Positions 47,589 to 55,373 of a stretch of DNA of 64,000 nucleotides are shown here, piece by piece. The notes under the pieces are model-generated. The model saw only the letters and a list, made by a program, of their open reading frames with translations. It ran no database searches and was not told the origin of the DNA. The position numbers and the translations under genes were made by a program. Source of the stretch: DASUHT01 sp038230835 (GTDB lineage Bacteria; Actinomycetota; Thermoleophilia; Gaiellales; JAICJC01); the NCBI GenBank assembly GCA_038230835.1, contig JBBRMM010000004.1, positions 1-64,000 on the forward strand, read 5' to 3'. Position 1 is the first letter of the stretch; the number at the start of each line of letters is the position of its first letter.

Positions 47589-48588
47589 CGTGCTCGGTGA
47601 CGATCGCGCTGATCAGCGCGGCGGGAGTGACGTCGAAGGCCGGGTTGTACACGCCGAACCCCTCCGGGGCTGCGGTCCCCGCAACCTCATCCGGCGCGCG
47701 GTGCTCGATCGGGATCCCGGCGCCGCTCTCGAGGGTCGTGTCGATACTCGATGTCGGAGCCGCGACGTAGAACGGGACGCCGTGGGCGTGCGCGAGCACG
47801 GCCAGCGCGTAGGTGCCGATCTTGTTCGCGGTATCGCCGTTTCGGGCCACTCTGTCGGCCCCGGTGACCACCGCGTCCACCTTGCCCTGCGCCATCAGGT
47901 AGCCGGCCGTCGAGTCGGTCACCAGCGTTGCGCCGATGCCCTCCTGGTCGAGCTCCCAAGCGGTCAGCCGGGCCCCCTGGAGCAGCGGCCGGGTCTCCGC
48001 CACCCACACGTGCAGGCTGGGGTCACGGCGGTGGGCCGAGCGGACGATGCCCAGCGCCGTGCCGTACCCGCCGGTGGCGAGCGCCCCGGCGTTACAGTGG
48101 GTGAGCACCTGCGCGCCGGCCCGCAGCAATTCGGCACCCTCGTCTCCGATCCGCACGCAGCGCTCTACCTCGGCGTTGTGGAGGTCGCCTGCGGCGCTCG
48201 CCAGCGCCTCGCGCAGGTCGTCCGGATCGTGATGGTCGGCGGCTGCGACGAGTCGCATCCGCTCGATCGCCCAGGCCAGATTGATCGCCGTCGGCCGCGC
48301 CCCGACCAGGCCGGCGCAGGCTCGCTCGACATCCTCGCGCAGCGCGCCCGTGGAGCGGGCGTCCGACCGCGCAGCGGCCATCGCCACCGCGTACGCCGCG
48401 GTGATCCCGATCGCGGGCGCGCCCCGCACGGCCATCGACCGGATGGCTCCGATCACGTCCTGCCAGCGCTCGAAGCGCAACTCGACCACCTCGGCCGGGA
48501 GCCGGCGCTGGTCGAGCATCACCAGGGCCGCATCGTCCTCGAGTCGCACGATCGACCGCGGACTCAGGGTATGGACGCCGGTGGTCAT
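47557..48588 (-). CDS. mtnA: S-methyl-5-thioribose-1-phosphate isomerase
   Basis: From the ATG at 48588 (343 aa) the product has SMAVRGAPAIGITAAYAVAM, the catalytic Cys in LTHCNAGALATGGYGTALG and the Asp in VVTGADRVARNGDTANKIGT. It converts methylthioribose-1-phosphate to methylthioribulose-1-phosphate in methionine salvage. A GTG at 48618 is in frame but overlaps ahcY. It follows ahcY by 11 bases. No MtnB/C/D is seen downstream. Confidence 0.94.
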   Translation of the reverse strand: MTTGVHTLSPRSIVRLEDDAALVMLDQRRLPAEVVELRFERWQDVIGAIRSMAVRGAPAIGITAAYAVAMAAARSDARSTGALREDVERACAGLVGARPTAINLAWAIERMRLVAAADHHDPDDLREALASAAGDLHNAEVERCVRIGDEGAELLRAGAQVLTHCNAGALATGGYGTALGIVRSAHRRDPSLHVWVAETRPLLQGARLTAWELDQEGIGATLVTDSTAGYLMAQGKVDAVVTGADRVARNGDTANKIGTYALAVLAHAHGVPFYVAAPTSSIDTTLESGAGIPIEHRAPDEVAGTAAPEGFGVYNPAFDVTPAALISAIVTEHGVTRPPFDLV

Positions 48589-48599
48589 GCCGGAAACCG

Positions 48600-49868
48600 T
48601 CAGGTGCCCTCGTCCCACGAGCTCAGGTAGCGCTCCTGCTCCGCGGTCAGCGAGTCGATCGCAACCCCCATGCTGGCGAGCTTGAGACGGGCCACCTCGT
48701 CGTCCAGTTCCCGCGGCACCACGTACACCTTGCGCTCGAGCTCGGCATGGCGCTTGACCACGTACTCGGCGGACAGGGCCTGGTTGGCGAAGCTCATGTC
48801 CATCACCGACGCCGGGTGCCCCTCGGCGGCGGCCAGGTTGACCAGCCGCCCCTCCGCGAGCAGGTACAGGCGGCGGCCGTCGGCCTGGTCGAACTGCTCC
48901 ACCATCGGTCGCGCGACGCTGGTGGTCACGGCTCCGGCACGCAGCGACGGGATGTCGATCTCGACGTCGAAATGCCCCGTGTTGGCGAGGATCGCGCCGT
49001 CCTTCATGACCTCGAAGTGCTCCCGCCGAAGCACATGCTTGTCGCCGGTGGCGGTGACGAAGATGTCACCGATCCGCGCCGCGTCGGCGATCGGCTGTAC
49101 CCGGAATCCGTCCATCACCGCCTGCAACGCGCGCAGCGCGTCGACCTCGACCACCACCACGTGAGCGCCCATCCCGCGTGCGCGCTCAGCCAGGCCGCGG
49201 CCGCACCAGCCGTAGCCGCAGATGACGAAGGTGCGGCCGGCCAGCAGAACGTTGGTCGCACGAATGATGCCGTCCAGCGTCGACTGGCCGGTGCCGTAGC
49301 GGTTGTCGAACAGGTGCTTGGTGTTGGCCTCGTTGATGGCCACGATCGGGAACCCGAGCACGCCCTCGGCCTCCATCGCGCGCAGCCGGATGACGCCGGT
49401 CGTCGTCTCCTCGGTGCCGGCAATGATCTCCCCGAGCTGGTCTGGGTACTTGCTGTGGAGCGTCGAGACGACGTCGCAGCCGTCGTCCATGGTCAGGTGC
49501 GGGTGATGCTGGACGGCGCTGTCGATGTGGGCGTAGTAGGTGTCGTTGTCCTCGCCGTTGCGGGCGTAGACGGCGATCCCGTAGTCGGCCACCAGCGACG
49601 ACGCGACGTCGTCCTGGGTGGAGAGCGGGTTGGAGGCGCACAGCAGGACGTCTGCGCCGCCGGCGCGCAGCGCACGCATCAGGTTCGCCGTCTCGCTGGT
49701 CACGTGCAGGCAGGCGGAGACGCGGATGCCGGCCAGCGGCTGCTCGGACTCGAAGCGGTCACGAATCGCCGAAAGCACGGGCATCTGGCGATCTGCCCAC
49801 TCGATCCGGCGCTTGCCGGCCGGGGCCAGCGCCAGATCGCGGACGTCATGGGGAATGGTCGTGTTCAT
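48600..49868 (-). CDS. ahcY: S-adenosylhomocysteine hydrolase
   Basis: The 422-residue enzyme has SACLHVTSETANLMRALRAG, NEANTKHLFDNRYGTGQST and the NAD site FVICGYGWCGRGLAERARG. It splits SAH into adenosine and homocysteine and so feeds the methionine cycle with MtnA. The C-terminus lacks the final KPxxYRY tail typical of eukaryotic and many proteobacterial AhcY. It ends ERYLSSWDEGT, as in short bacterial/archaeal forms. No SAH riboswitch can fit, since the upstream gene overlaps the start. Confidence 0.95.
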   Translation of the reverse strand: MNTTIPHDVRDLALAPAGKRRIEWADRQMPVLSAIRDRFESEQPLAGIRVSACLHVTSETANLMRALRAGGADVLLCASNPLSTQDDVASSLVADYGIAVYARNGEDNDTYYAHIDSAVQHHPHLTMDDGCDVVSTLHSKYPDQLGEIIAGTEETTTGVIRLRAMEAEGVLGFPIVAINEANTKHLFDNRYGTGQSTLDGIIRATNVLLAGRTFVICGYGWCGRGLAERARGMGAHVVVVEVDALRALQAVMDGFRVQPIADAARIGDIFVTATGDKHVLRREHFEVMKDGAILANTGHFDVEIDIPSLRAGAVTTSVARPMVEQFDQADGRRLYLLAEGRLVNLAAAEGHPASVMDMSFANQALSAEYVVKRHAELERKVYVVPRELDDEVARLKLASMGVAIDSLTAEQERYLSSWDEGT

Positions 49869-50520
49869 GGAGGCTGACTATAGCCCCGGTGGTCGTTCCG
49901 CGACGGTGGCGACGCAGTTGCGTGATGAGCACGCTCAGTCCGACCAGGCCGACACCGAAGGCGATCACCTCCGTGGCCCAGCCGCTGCTCGATCCAACCA
50001 CCGCACCGATCCAGATCAGCCACTCGACTGCCCCGATGGCCCCGATCCACATCAACCCGGACTGATCGAACACCGCCGAGGCGACGAGTGTGACCACCAC
50101 CGGCGACGTCAGCACGGCCTGCCACGAGCCGAGCTGGCTCCAGCCGGCATGGGCCATGCCGAAGGTGGATCCGGTAAACGCGAGAAGGGCGGCGGTGCGC
50201 CAGGCGCCCGCCGCGGCATCGCGATTGCGACCGACCAGAACAGCCCCGGTGACGACAGCAACGACGGCCTGCAACACGAACAGCCAGCGAACCTAGGCGC
50301 GGTCCCGGAGCAGGCCGGCGGTCGCGGCGCCGAAGCCGGTGAACGCAGTCATGGACGCGGACAGGCCCCAACTCGTCAGCCGCACCAGTCCCACCAGGCG
50401 GTGACGTGCCATCACCACCAGCGTGGCTGCCAGTCCGGCCACCGTGCCGTAGCCGGACCCCGCGTGCGACACCGAGCCCGTTGTCAGTAGCGCGAGCCCG
50501 AGCGACAGAAAGGCCGGCTC
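49846..50520 (-). pseudogene. Membrane-protein gene with in-frame TAG, decayed or split
   Basis: Minus-strand reading from about 50520 gives hydrophobic helices (FLSLGLALLTTGSVSHAG, VAGLAATLVVMAR, TAFTGFGAATAGLLRDRA) and then TAG at 50295-50293. The same frame goes on as VRWLFVLQAVVAVVTGAVLV and more helices to a stop at 49846 inside ahcY. The second part alone is a 143-residue open frame from a GTG at 50277. The first part has no ATG/GTG/TTG start close to its 5' end, where a terminator lies. Either one gene was broken by a stop and lost its start, or a short real gene exists from 50277. I favour decay. Confidence 0.4.
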
Positions 50521-50524
50521 CGGA

Positions 50525-50545
50525 GGGGCGGCCCTGGGCCGCCCC
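50525..50545 (-). terminator. Strong GC hairpin after the Vgb-like gene
   Basis: GGGGCGGCCC pairs with GGGCCGCCCC with a very short loop, 12 bases beyond the minus-strand stop at 50557. No T-run follows. Confidence 0.55.
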
Positions 50546-50556
50546 TGCGGTCGCTC

Positions 50557-52056
50557 CTACGGTGTGACGGTGACGCGCACCAGCGGCGACCAGTCGCCGA
50601 TATTGGCGCCGTCGTCGAGCCGCGCGCGGAAGATGTACTTGCCCGCCGCCGCCGGCGTGTAGTCCGCGGTGGTCGTCGTCACCCCGGTCTGCCAGGGCGT
50701 GAACACGCCACCCGAGGTCGGTAGGGACACCTCGACGTCGAAGACCTGCGCTCCCGTCGGGGCTGCACTCGCCCAGGTGACGGTGAAGGGAGTCGTCGCA
50801 CCGGTCGACGTCAGCGGCGCCGTCGGCGGCACCTTGATCGAGCCGGTGAACGTGTCTCCGGTGGACGCGTAGGGGTACGTCCCCGCGGCGGTGAAGAGTT
50901 GCGTGAAGAACCCGACCGGCGACACCGGGCCGGAGTCGAACAGCCCCAGCGGACTGCTCTCCGTCACGGTGTGGGAGTTAGGCCCTTCGAACACCCACTT
51001 CACGGACGAGCCGACCGGGATCACCCGTGAGTTGGGGCCGTCGAACCCGTCGTGCACGATCGCATACGTCGTGCGCCCGGCGACGTCCGGCACGTAGCCC
51101 ACCTTGTTGCCGGCGAACTCGCTGAACCAGACGTTGCCGTCGGGGCCCAGCGTGACCCCGGCGGGCAGGCTCGCGGCGGTCGGCACCGGATACTCGGTGA
51201 CGACACCCGTGGTCGTGATGCGGCCGATCTTGTCGGTGGCCTGCTCGGTGAACCACAGGTCGCCGTCAGCGCCCGCAGCGATCCCGACCAGGTGCGCCGA
51301 CGCGGTCGGGATCGGGTAGTGGGTGATCGTGCCACCGGGCATGATCCGCCCGATCCTGTTCGAGCCCTGCTCGGTGAACCACACGTTGCCGTCGGGACCG
51401 GCCGCGATCCGCGCCGGCACGGCGGCGGTCGAGCCGAGCGAGTACTCGGTGACCACGCCCCCGGTGGTCGCCTTGCCGATCCTCCCCACCTTGCTCTGGG
51501 TGAACCACAGGTTGCCGTCCGCGCCGGCGGTGATCCGCGCCGGGCCGCTCGCAGCAACCGGCAACGGGAACGTGGTGACGACGCCCAGCGTGGTGATGCG
51601 GCCGATCCTGTTGGAGCCGTAGTCGGTGAACCAGAGAGCGCCATCCGGCCCGCTGGTGATCCCGCGCGGACTGCTGCCGGCGGCGAGCGAGAACTGGGTG
51701 ACGATGCCTCCGGTGGTGAGGCGGCCGATCTTGTTGGCGGTCGATTCGGTGAACCACAGATTGCCGTCGGGGCCGGCGGTGATCGCGGACGGCCCGCTGG
51801 AGGCGGTCGGGATCAGATAGCTGCCGATCGTCCCGGCGTGGGTGACGAAACCGATCCTGTTGGTGGTCTGGTCGATGAACCAGACGTTGCCGTCCGGCCC
51901 GTACACCATGTCGCCGGGACCGCTTTTGGGAGTGACGATCGAAAACTCGACCAGGATCCGAGAGGCTGCTGAGACTGGGGTCGCGGCCACGCAACCAACC
52001 AGCACCGCAAGCGCGCCGGTGGTGATCCATCGAATACCTCGCGTGCGAACGCGCAT
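50557..52056 (-). CDS. Secreted Vgb-like beta-propeller with cupredoxin-like and Fn3-like domains
   Basis: From the ATG at 52056 (AGGGGG site) the 499-residue protein has a signal peptide ending VAATPVSAAS. Seven or so 42-residue repeats follow, of the form GPDGNLWFTESTANKIGRL and TTGGIVTQFSL, as in streptogramin lyase-like NHL/Vgb propellers. A cupredoxin-like domain (PVGSSVKWVFEGPNSHTVTE) and an Fn3-like end follow. The cupredoxin lacks the Cys and second His/Met ligands (YPYASTGDTFTG instead of CxxxH...M), so it likely does not bind copper. Lyase activity is not implied. Confidence 0.83.
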   Translation of the reverse strand: MRVRTRGIRWITTGALAVLVGCVAATPVSAASRILVEFSIVTPKSGPGDMVYGPDGNVWFIDQTTNRIGFVTHAGTIGSYLIPTASSGPSAITAGPDGNLWFTESTANKIGRLTTGGIVTQFSLAAGSSPRGITSGPDGALWFTDYGSNRIGRITTLGVVTTFPLPVAASGPARITAGADGNLWFTQSKVGRIGKATTGGVVTEYSLGSTAAVPARIAAGPDGNVWFTEQGSNRIGRIMPGGTITHYPIPTASAHLVGIAAGADGDLWFTEQATDKIGRITTTGVVTEYPVPTAASLPAGVTLGPDGNVWFSEFAGNKVGYVPDVAGRTTYAIVHDGFDGPNSRVIPVGSSVKWVFEGPNSHTVTESSPLGLFDSGPVSPVGFFTQLFTAAGTYPYASTGDTFTGSIKVPPTAPLTSTGATTPFTVTWASAAPTGAQVFDVEVSLPTSGGVFTPWQTGVTTTTADYTPAAAGKYIFRARLDDGANIGDWSPLVRVTVTP

Positions 52057-52167
52057 GCCCTGACCCCCTGTGTCGAACCGTCGATGCCCGGACCCCGCCC
52101 GCGGATTGCGCCCCACTACGAGCGTACCCGCCTCGCGCGCGTCGTCAACTGACCCGAATGGGTGATC

Positions 52168-53142
52168 TCAATCCGGCGTCAACTCTGCGGCCAGCCGCGA
52201 CTTGAGCGCGACCAGCCGCTGAACCGGCGTGGGATCCACGCCCCGCGAGAGCGCCGCGTGGTAGCTCACCCAGTCGCCATGGGCGACCAGCGAGAAGGCT
52301 CTGGCGGCTGCGGTGTCGCCGCGGGCCTCGACATCGACCATCAGGGCGGCGTCGCCGCGGATCAGGTCTGCGGTGACGTCCATCATGCGCCGGCTGTCCG
52401 CCCCATCCCGCGAGTCACGCAGAAAGACGGCGGCGAAGCGCGCCACCGACGCGCCCTCCCAGCCCACGATTTCGTTGTGCCCGGCCTCCGGAAAGGCGTG
52501 GCTGAAGGCGTGCATCTTGGCGTTCTCGTTGAGCTGCGTCTTCCACCGGTAGGCGACCACCGCCAGCGGCCCGGCGCCGTATACCAGGGGCACGGTGTCG
52601 GCCAGTTGCGCACCGAGCTCGGCGGCCGCCTCCGCATCGGCCAACTCGGCACCCGCGGCGGCCTCCTCGGCCAGACCCTCGGCCGCCAGGCCGGCCCGGC
52701 CGAACGCCGACGCCACCGCCCCGAACAGGTAGCCGAGCGCGGCTCTCGGCTGCAGGCCGCCCGGCACCGATGCGAAGGGCACGCCCCATTCGCCGGCCAA
52801 CTCGCGCAGGGTGCCGCCCGAGCCGATGGCGAGGATGCTCGCACCCTGGCGATGCGCCTGGCGCGCGCAGGCAAGCGTCTCGGCCGTCCCGCCGGAGTAG
52901 CTCACGCAGACCACGAGCGTCCCCGGGCCGGCCCACGACGGGATGCCGAAGCCGCGCACCCGGGTGATCGGAACCGGGCAGTCATGGGCGATCAGCCCAC
53001 GCAGCAGTTCCCCACCGACGGCCGACCCGCCCATGCCTGCAAAGACGACCGCATCTGGCTGCGTGAGCCGCTCTGCGACATGTGCGCCGATCCGCCCGCC
53101 CTCGCGCAACTGGTCCGGAAGATGCTCGATTTCACTTTGCAT
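52168..53142 (-). CDS. Bifunctional phosphoglucose/phosphomannose isomerase-like (SIS domain)
   Basis: The 324-residue protein has VVFAGMGGSAVGGELLRGL, VVCVSYSGGTAETLACARQA and a late segment with SHAFPEAGHNEIVGWEG, the two-SIS-domain pgi/pmi group. It converts fructose-6-phosphate to glucose- or mannose-6-phosphate. It lies directly after the sugar-nucleotide gene and upstream of Vgb, and belongs to the envelope-sugar cluster. Confidence 0.85.
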   Translation of the reverse strand: MQSEIEHLPDQLREGGRIGAHVAERLTQPDAVVFAGMGGSAVGGELLRGLIAHDCPVPITRVRGFGIPSWAGPGTLVVCVSYSGGTAETLACARQAHRQGASILAIGSGGTLRELAGEWGVPFASVPGGLQPRAALGYLFGAVASAFGRAGLAAEGLAEEAAAGAELADAEAAAELGAQLADTVPLVYGAGPLAVVAYRWKTQLNENAKMHAFSHAFPEAGHNEIVGWEGASVARFAAVFLRDSRDGADSRRMMDVTADLIRGDAALMVDVEARGDTAAARAFSLVAHGDWVSYHAALSRGVDPTPVQRLVALKSRLAAELTPD

Positions 53143-53154
53143 GTTGTGCAGTAT

Positions 53155-54021
53155 TTACCACACAACGCCGTCCGCGTCGAGCACCTGCCGCTCGACGACC
53201 GCCCCCTCGGCCACCCGCGCCCCGGCGAGGAGGACGGATTCGTACACGCGCGCGCCCGCGCCCACCGTGGCGCCGGGGCCGATCGCCGAACGGGTGACCG
53301 TGGCACCGGCGGCGACCTCGGCCGCGGGGTGCACCCCGCCCTCCTCGGCGAGGGCATCCAGGTTCGCGGCCAGGTACGACTCGGGTGTCCCGATGTCGCG
53401 CCAGCGACCGTCCTGGCGCTGGGCGTAGAGCCCCGATCCGACCAGCTGCGGGAAGATCTCGTACTCGACCGAGACCTGGCGGTCGGGCTCGATCAGCTCG
53501 AGCACCTCGGGCTCGATCACGTAGGTGCCGGCGTTGATGGTGTCGGCGGGAGCGGTGCCCGGCGCCGGCTTCTCGAGGAACTGCGTGACCGATCCGTGCT
53601 CGTCGGTGACCACCACGCCGTAGCGGCTGGGGTCGTCCACCGGGTGCAGGGCGAGCGTCATGCGTGCCCGGCACGCCCGGTGAAAGGCCACCAGCGCGGT
53701 CAGGTCGAGGTCGGTGAGCACGTCACCGTTGCAGGCCACGAAGGTCTCGGTCAGACCGCGGGCGGCGTTCGCGATAGCCCCGCCGGTGCCCAGCGGCTGG
53801 TCTTCGACCACGTACTCGAAACGGTCCCCGAAGTGATCGCGGATCGCGTCGGGGCGGTAGCCGCAGGACAGGATCACGCGGTCGATGCCGTGGGCGTGCA
53901 GGTGGTCGAGCTGATGCTCGAGGAACGGGCGGTTGGCGATCGGCAGCATCGCCTTCGGGGTGTGCAGGGTCAGCGGCCGCAGGCGCGTGCCGAAGCCCCC
54001 GACCAGGACGACGGCGATCAC
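53155..54021 (-). CDS. NDP-sugar pyrophosphorylase (mannose-1-phosphate guanylyltransferase-like)
   Basis: From the GTG at 54021 the 288-residue enzyme has VLVGGFGTRLRPLTLHTPKA, the ACNGDVLTDLDL metal Asp and GRWRDIGTPESYLAANLDAL. A left-handed beta-helix tail follows (ATVTRSAIGPGATVGAGARV). It makes GDP-mannose or dTDP/UDP-sugar; the nucleotide is unsettled. The GTG overlaps the ugd stop (GTGA), so the pair is coupled. Confidence 0.87.
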   Translation of the reverse strand: MIAVVLVGGFGTRLRPLTLHTPKAMLPIANRPFLEHQLDHLHAHGIDRVILSCGYRPDAIRDHFGDRFEYVVEDQPLGTGGAIANAARGLTETFVACNGDVLTDLDLTALVAFHRACRARMTLALHPVDDPSRYGVVVTDEHGSVTQFLEKPAPGTAPADTINAGTYVIEPEVLELIEPDRQVSVEYEIFPQLVGSGLYAQRQDGRWRDIGTPESYLAANLDALAEEGGVHPAAEVAAGATVTRSAIGPGATVGAGARVYESVLLAGARVAEGAVVERQVLDADGVVW

Positions 54022-55373
54022 GAGCCGCGTTCGACCGGCGAGTCGGGGACACTCACCACGTCGGCGGGGTCGCTCGGCCGCCCGACCGACTCGTAGGCGA
54101 ATCCGGCCGCCCGGGCCTGGTCGGGGTCGAGCAGGTTGCGGCCGTCCACGATCAGCGGCCGCGCCATCGCGTCGCGCACAGCGTGCGACGCCAGGCCTCG
54201 GAACTCCCCCCACTCGGTCACGATCACCGCGGCGTCCGCGCCGCTCACCGCCTCCAGCATCGACCCGGCCAGGGTGATGTCGGCGGCCAGCAGCTCGGAG
54301 GCGTTGGACATCGCCACCGGGTCGTAGGCGACGACCGTCGCGCCCTCCGCACGCAGCCGGTCGCACAGCACCAGGCTCGAGGCCTCGCGCATGTCGTCCG
54401 TGTTGGCCTTGAATGCGAGCCCGAGCACCGCCACCCGGCGACCGCGCAGCGAGCCCAGGTGCTTCTCCAGCTTCCCCACCACCCGCCGCTTCTGCAGGTC
54501 GTTGACCTCGATCACCGACGTCAGCAGCTGAAAGTGGTACCCGGAGTTGCCGGCCAGCTGCTTGAGCGCGCGTACGTCCTTGGGGAAGCAGGAGCCGCCG
54601 TAGCCGATCCCAGGGCGCAGGAAGTGCGCGCCGATCCGCTCGTCCATGCCCATCCCGTGGCTGACCACCGACACGTCGGCGCCCACCTCCTCGCACACGT
54701 TTGCGATCTCGTTGATGAAGGAGATCTTGGTGGCGAGGAACGCGTTCGAGGCGTACTTGATCATCTCCGCACTGGCCACGTCGGTGCGGATGACGGTGGT
54801 CTGCACGTCGGCGTAGAGCGCCGCCACCGCCTCGGCGTCGGCGGCGTCGAATGCACCGATCACGATCCGGTCGGGCTCCATGAAGTCACCCACGGCCCGC
54901 CCCTCGCGCAGGAACTCCGGGTTCGAGGTGTAGCCGACGTGGTGCTTTCCGCGGGCGACCAGCTCCTGGCGCAGGCGGTCGCCGGTGCCCACCGGGACGG
55001 TGCTCTTCATGACCAGCACGAACCGCTCGCCGGCGGCCGGCAGCTCGTCGATCACGGTGTGCACCCGCGAGAGGTCGGCGTCGCCGGAGTGCATGGGCGG
55101 CGTGTCGACGCAGACGAACACGATCCGGCACCGCTCCAGCACGTCGGCCAGTTCGAGCGTGAAGTGCAGCCGCGAGCGGTTGCGCTCGAGCAGCACGTCG
55201 ACGCCCGGCTCGTAGATCGGCACCCTGCCGGCGCGCAGCGCCTCCACCCTGGCCGGGTTGATGTCACGGCAGACGACGTCGTGGCCGAGGTCGGCGAAGC
55301 ACGCGGCGGTGACCAGCCCGACGTATCCGACGCCGACCACGCCGACCGACTGCGTTTGGAGCTTGGCGCTCAC
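54018..55373 (-). CDS. UDP-glucose/GDP-mannose 6-dehydrogenase
   Basis: The 451-residue enzyme has the NAD motif VGVVGVGYVGLVTAACFADL, the catalytic Cys in RPGIGYGGSCFPKDVRALKQ and late RPLIVDGRNLLDPDQARAAG. It oxidises UDP-glucose (or GDP-mannose) to the uronic acid for exopolysaccharide or cell-wall glycan. The ATG overlaps the LCP stop by 4 bases. With the coupled pyrophosphorylase it feeds an envelope polymer. Confidence 0.93.
   Translation of the reverse strand: MSAKLQTQSVGVVGVGYVGLVTAACFADLGHDVVCRDINPARVEALRAGRVPIYEPGVDVLLERNRSRLHFTLELADVLERCRIVFVCVDTPPMHSGDADLSRVHTVIDELPAAGERFVLVMKSTVPVGTGDRLRQELVARGKHHVGYTSNPEFLREGRAVGDFMEPDRIVIGAFDAADAEAVAALYADVQTTVIRTDVASAEMIKYASNAFLATKISFINEIANVCEEVGADVSVVSHGMGMDERIGAHFLRPGIGYGGSCFPKDVRALKQLAGNSGYHFQLLTSVIEVNDLQKRRVVGKLEKHLGSLRGRRVAVLGLAFKANTDDMREASSLVLCDRLRAEGATVVAYDPVAMSNASELLAADITLAGSMLEAVSGADAAVIVTEWGEFRGLASHAVRDAMARPLIVDGRNLLDPDQARAAGFAYESVGRPSDPADVVSVPDSPVERGS

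Noticed and set aside
46276..48630. Long plus-strand open frame (784 codons) over the UDPGP and mtnA genes
   Set aside because: It is antisense to recognised enzymes and shows no family similarity.
49869..49960. SAH riboswitch upstream of ahcY
   Set aside because: The region is within the preceding hydrophobic reading frame, and no matching stem arrangement was seen.
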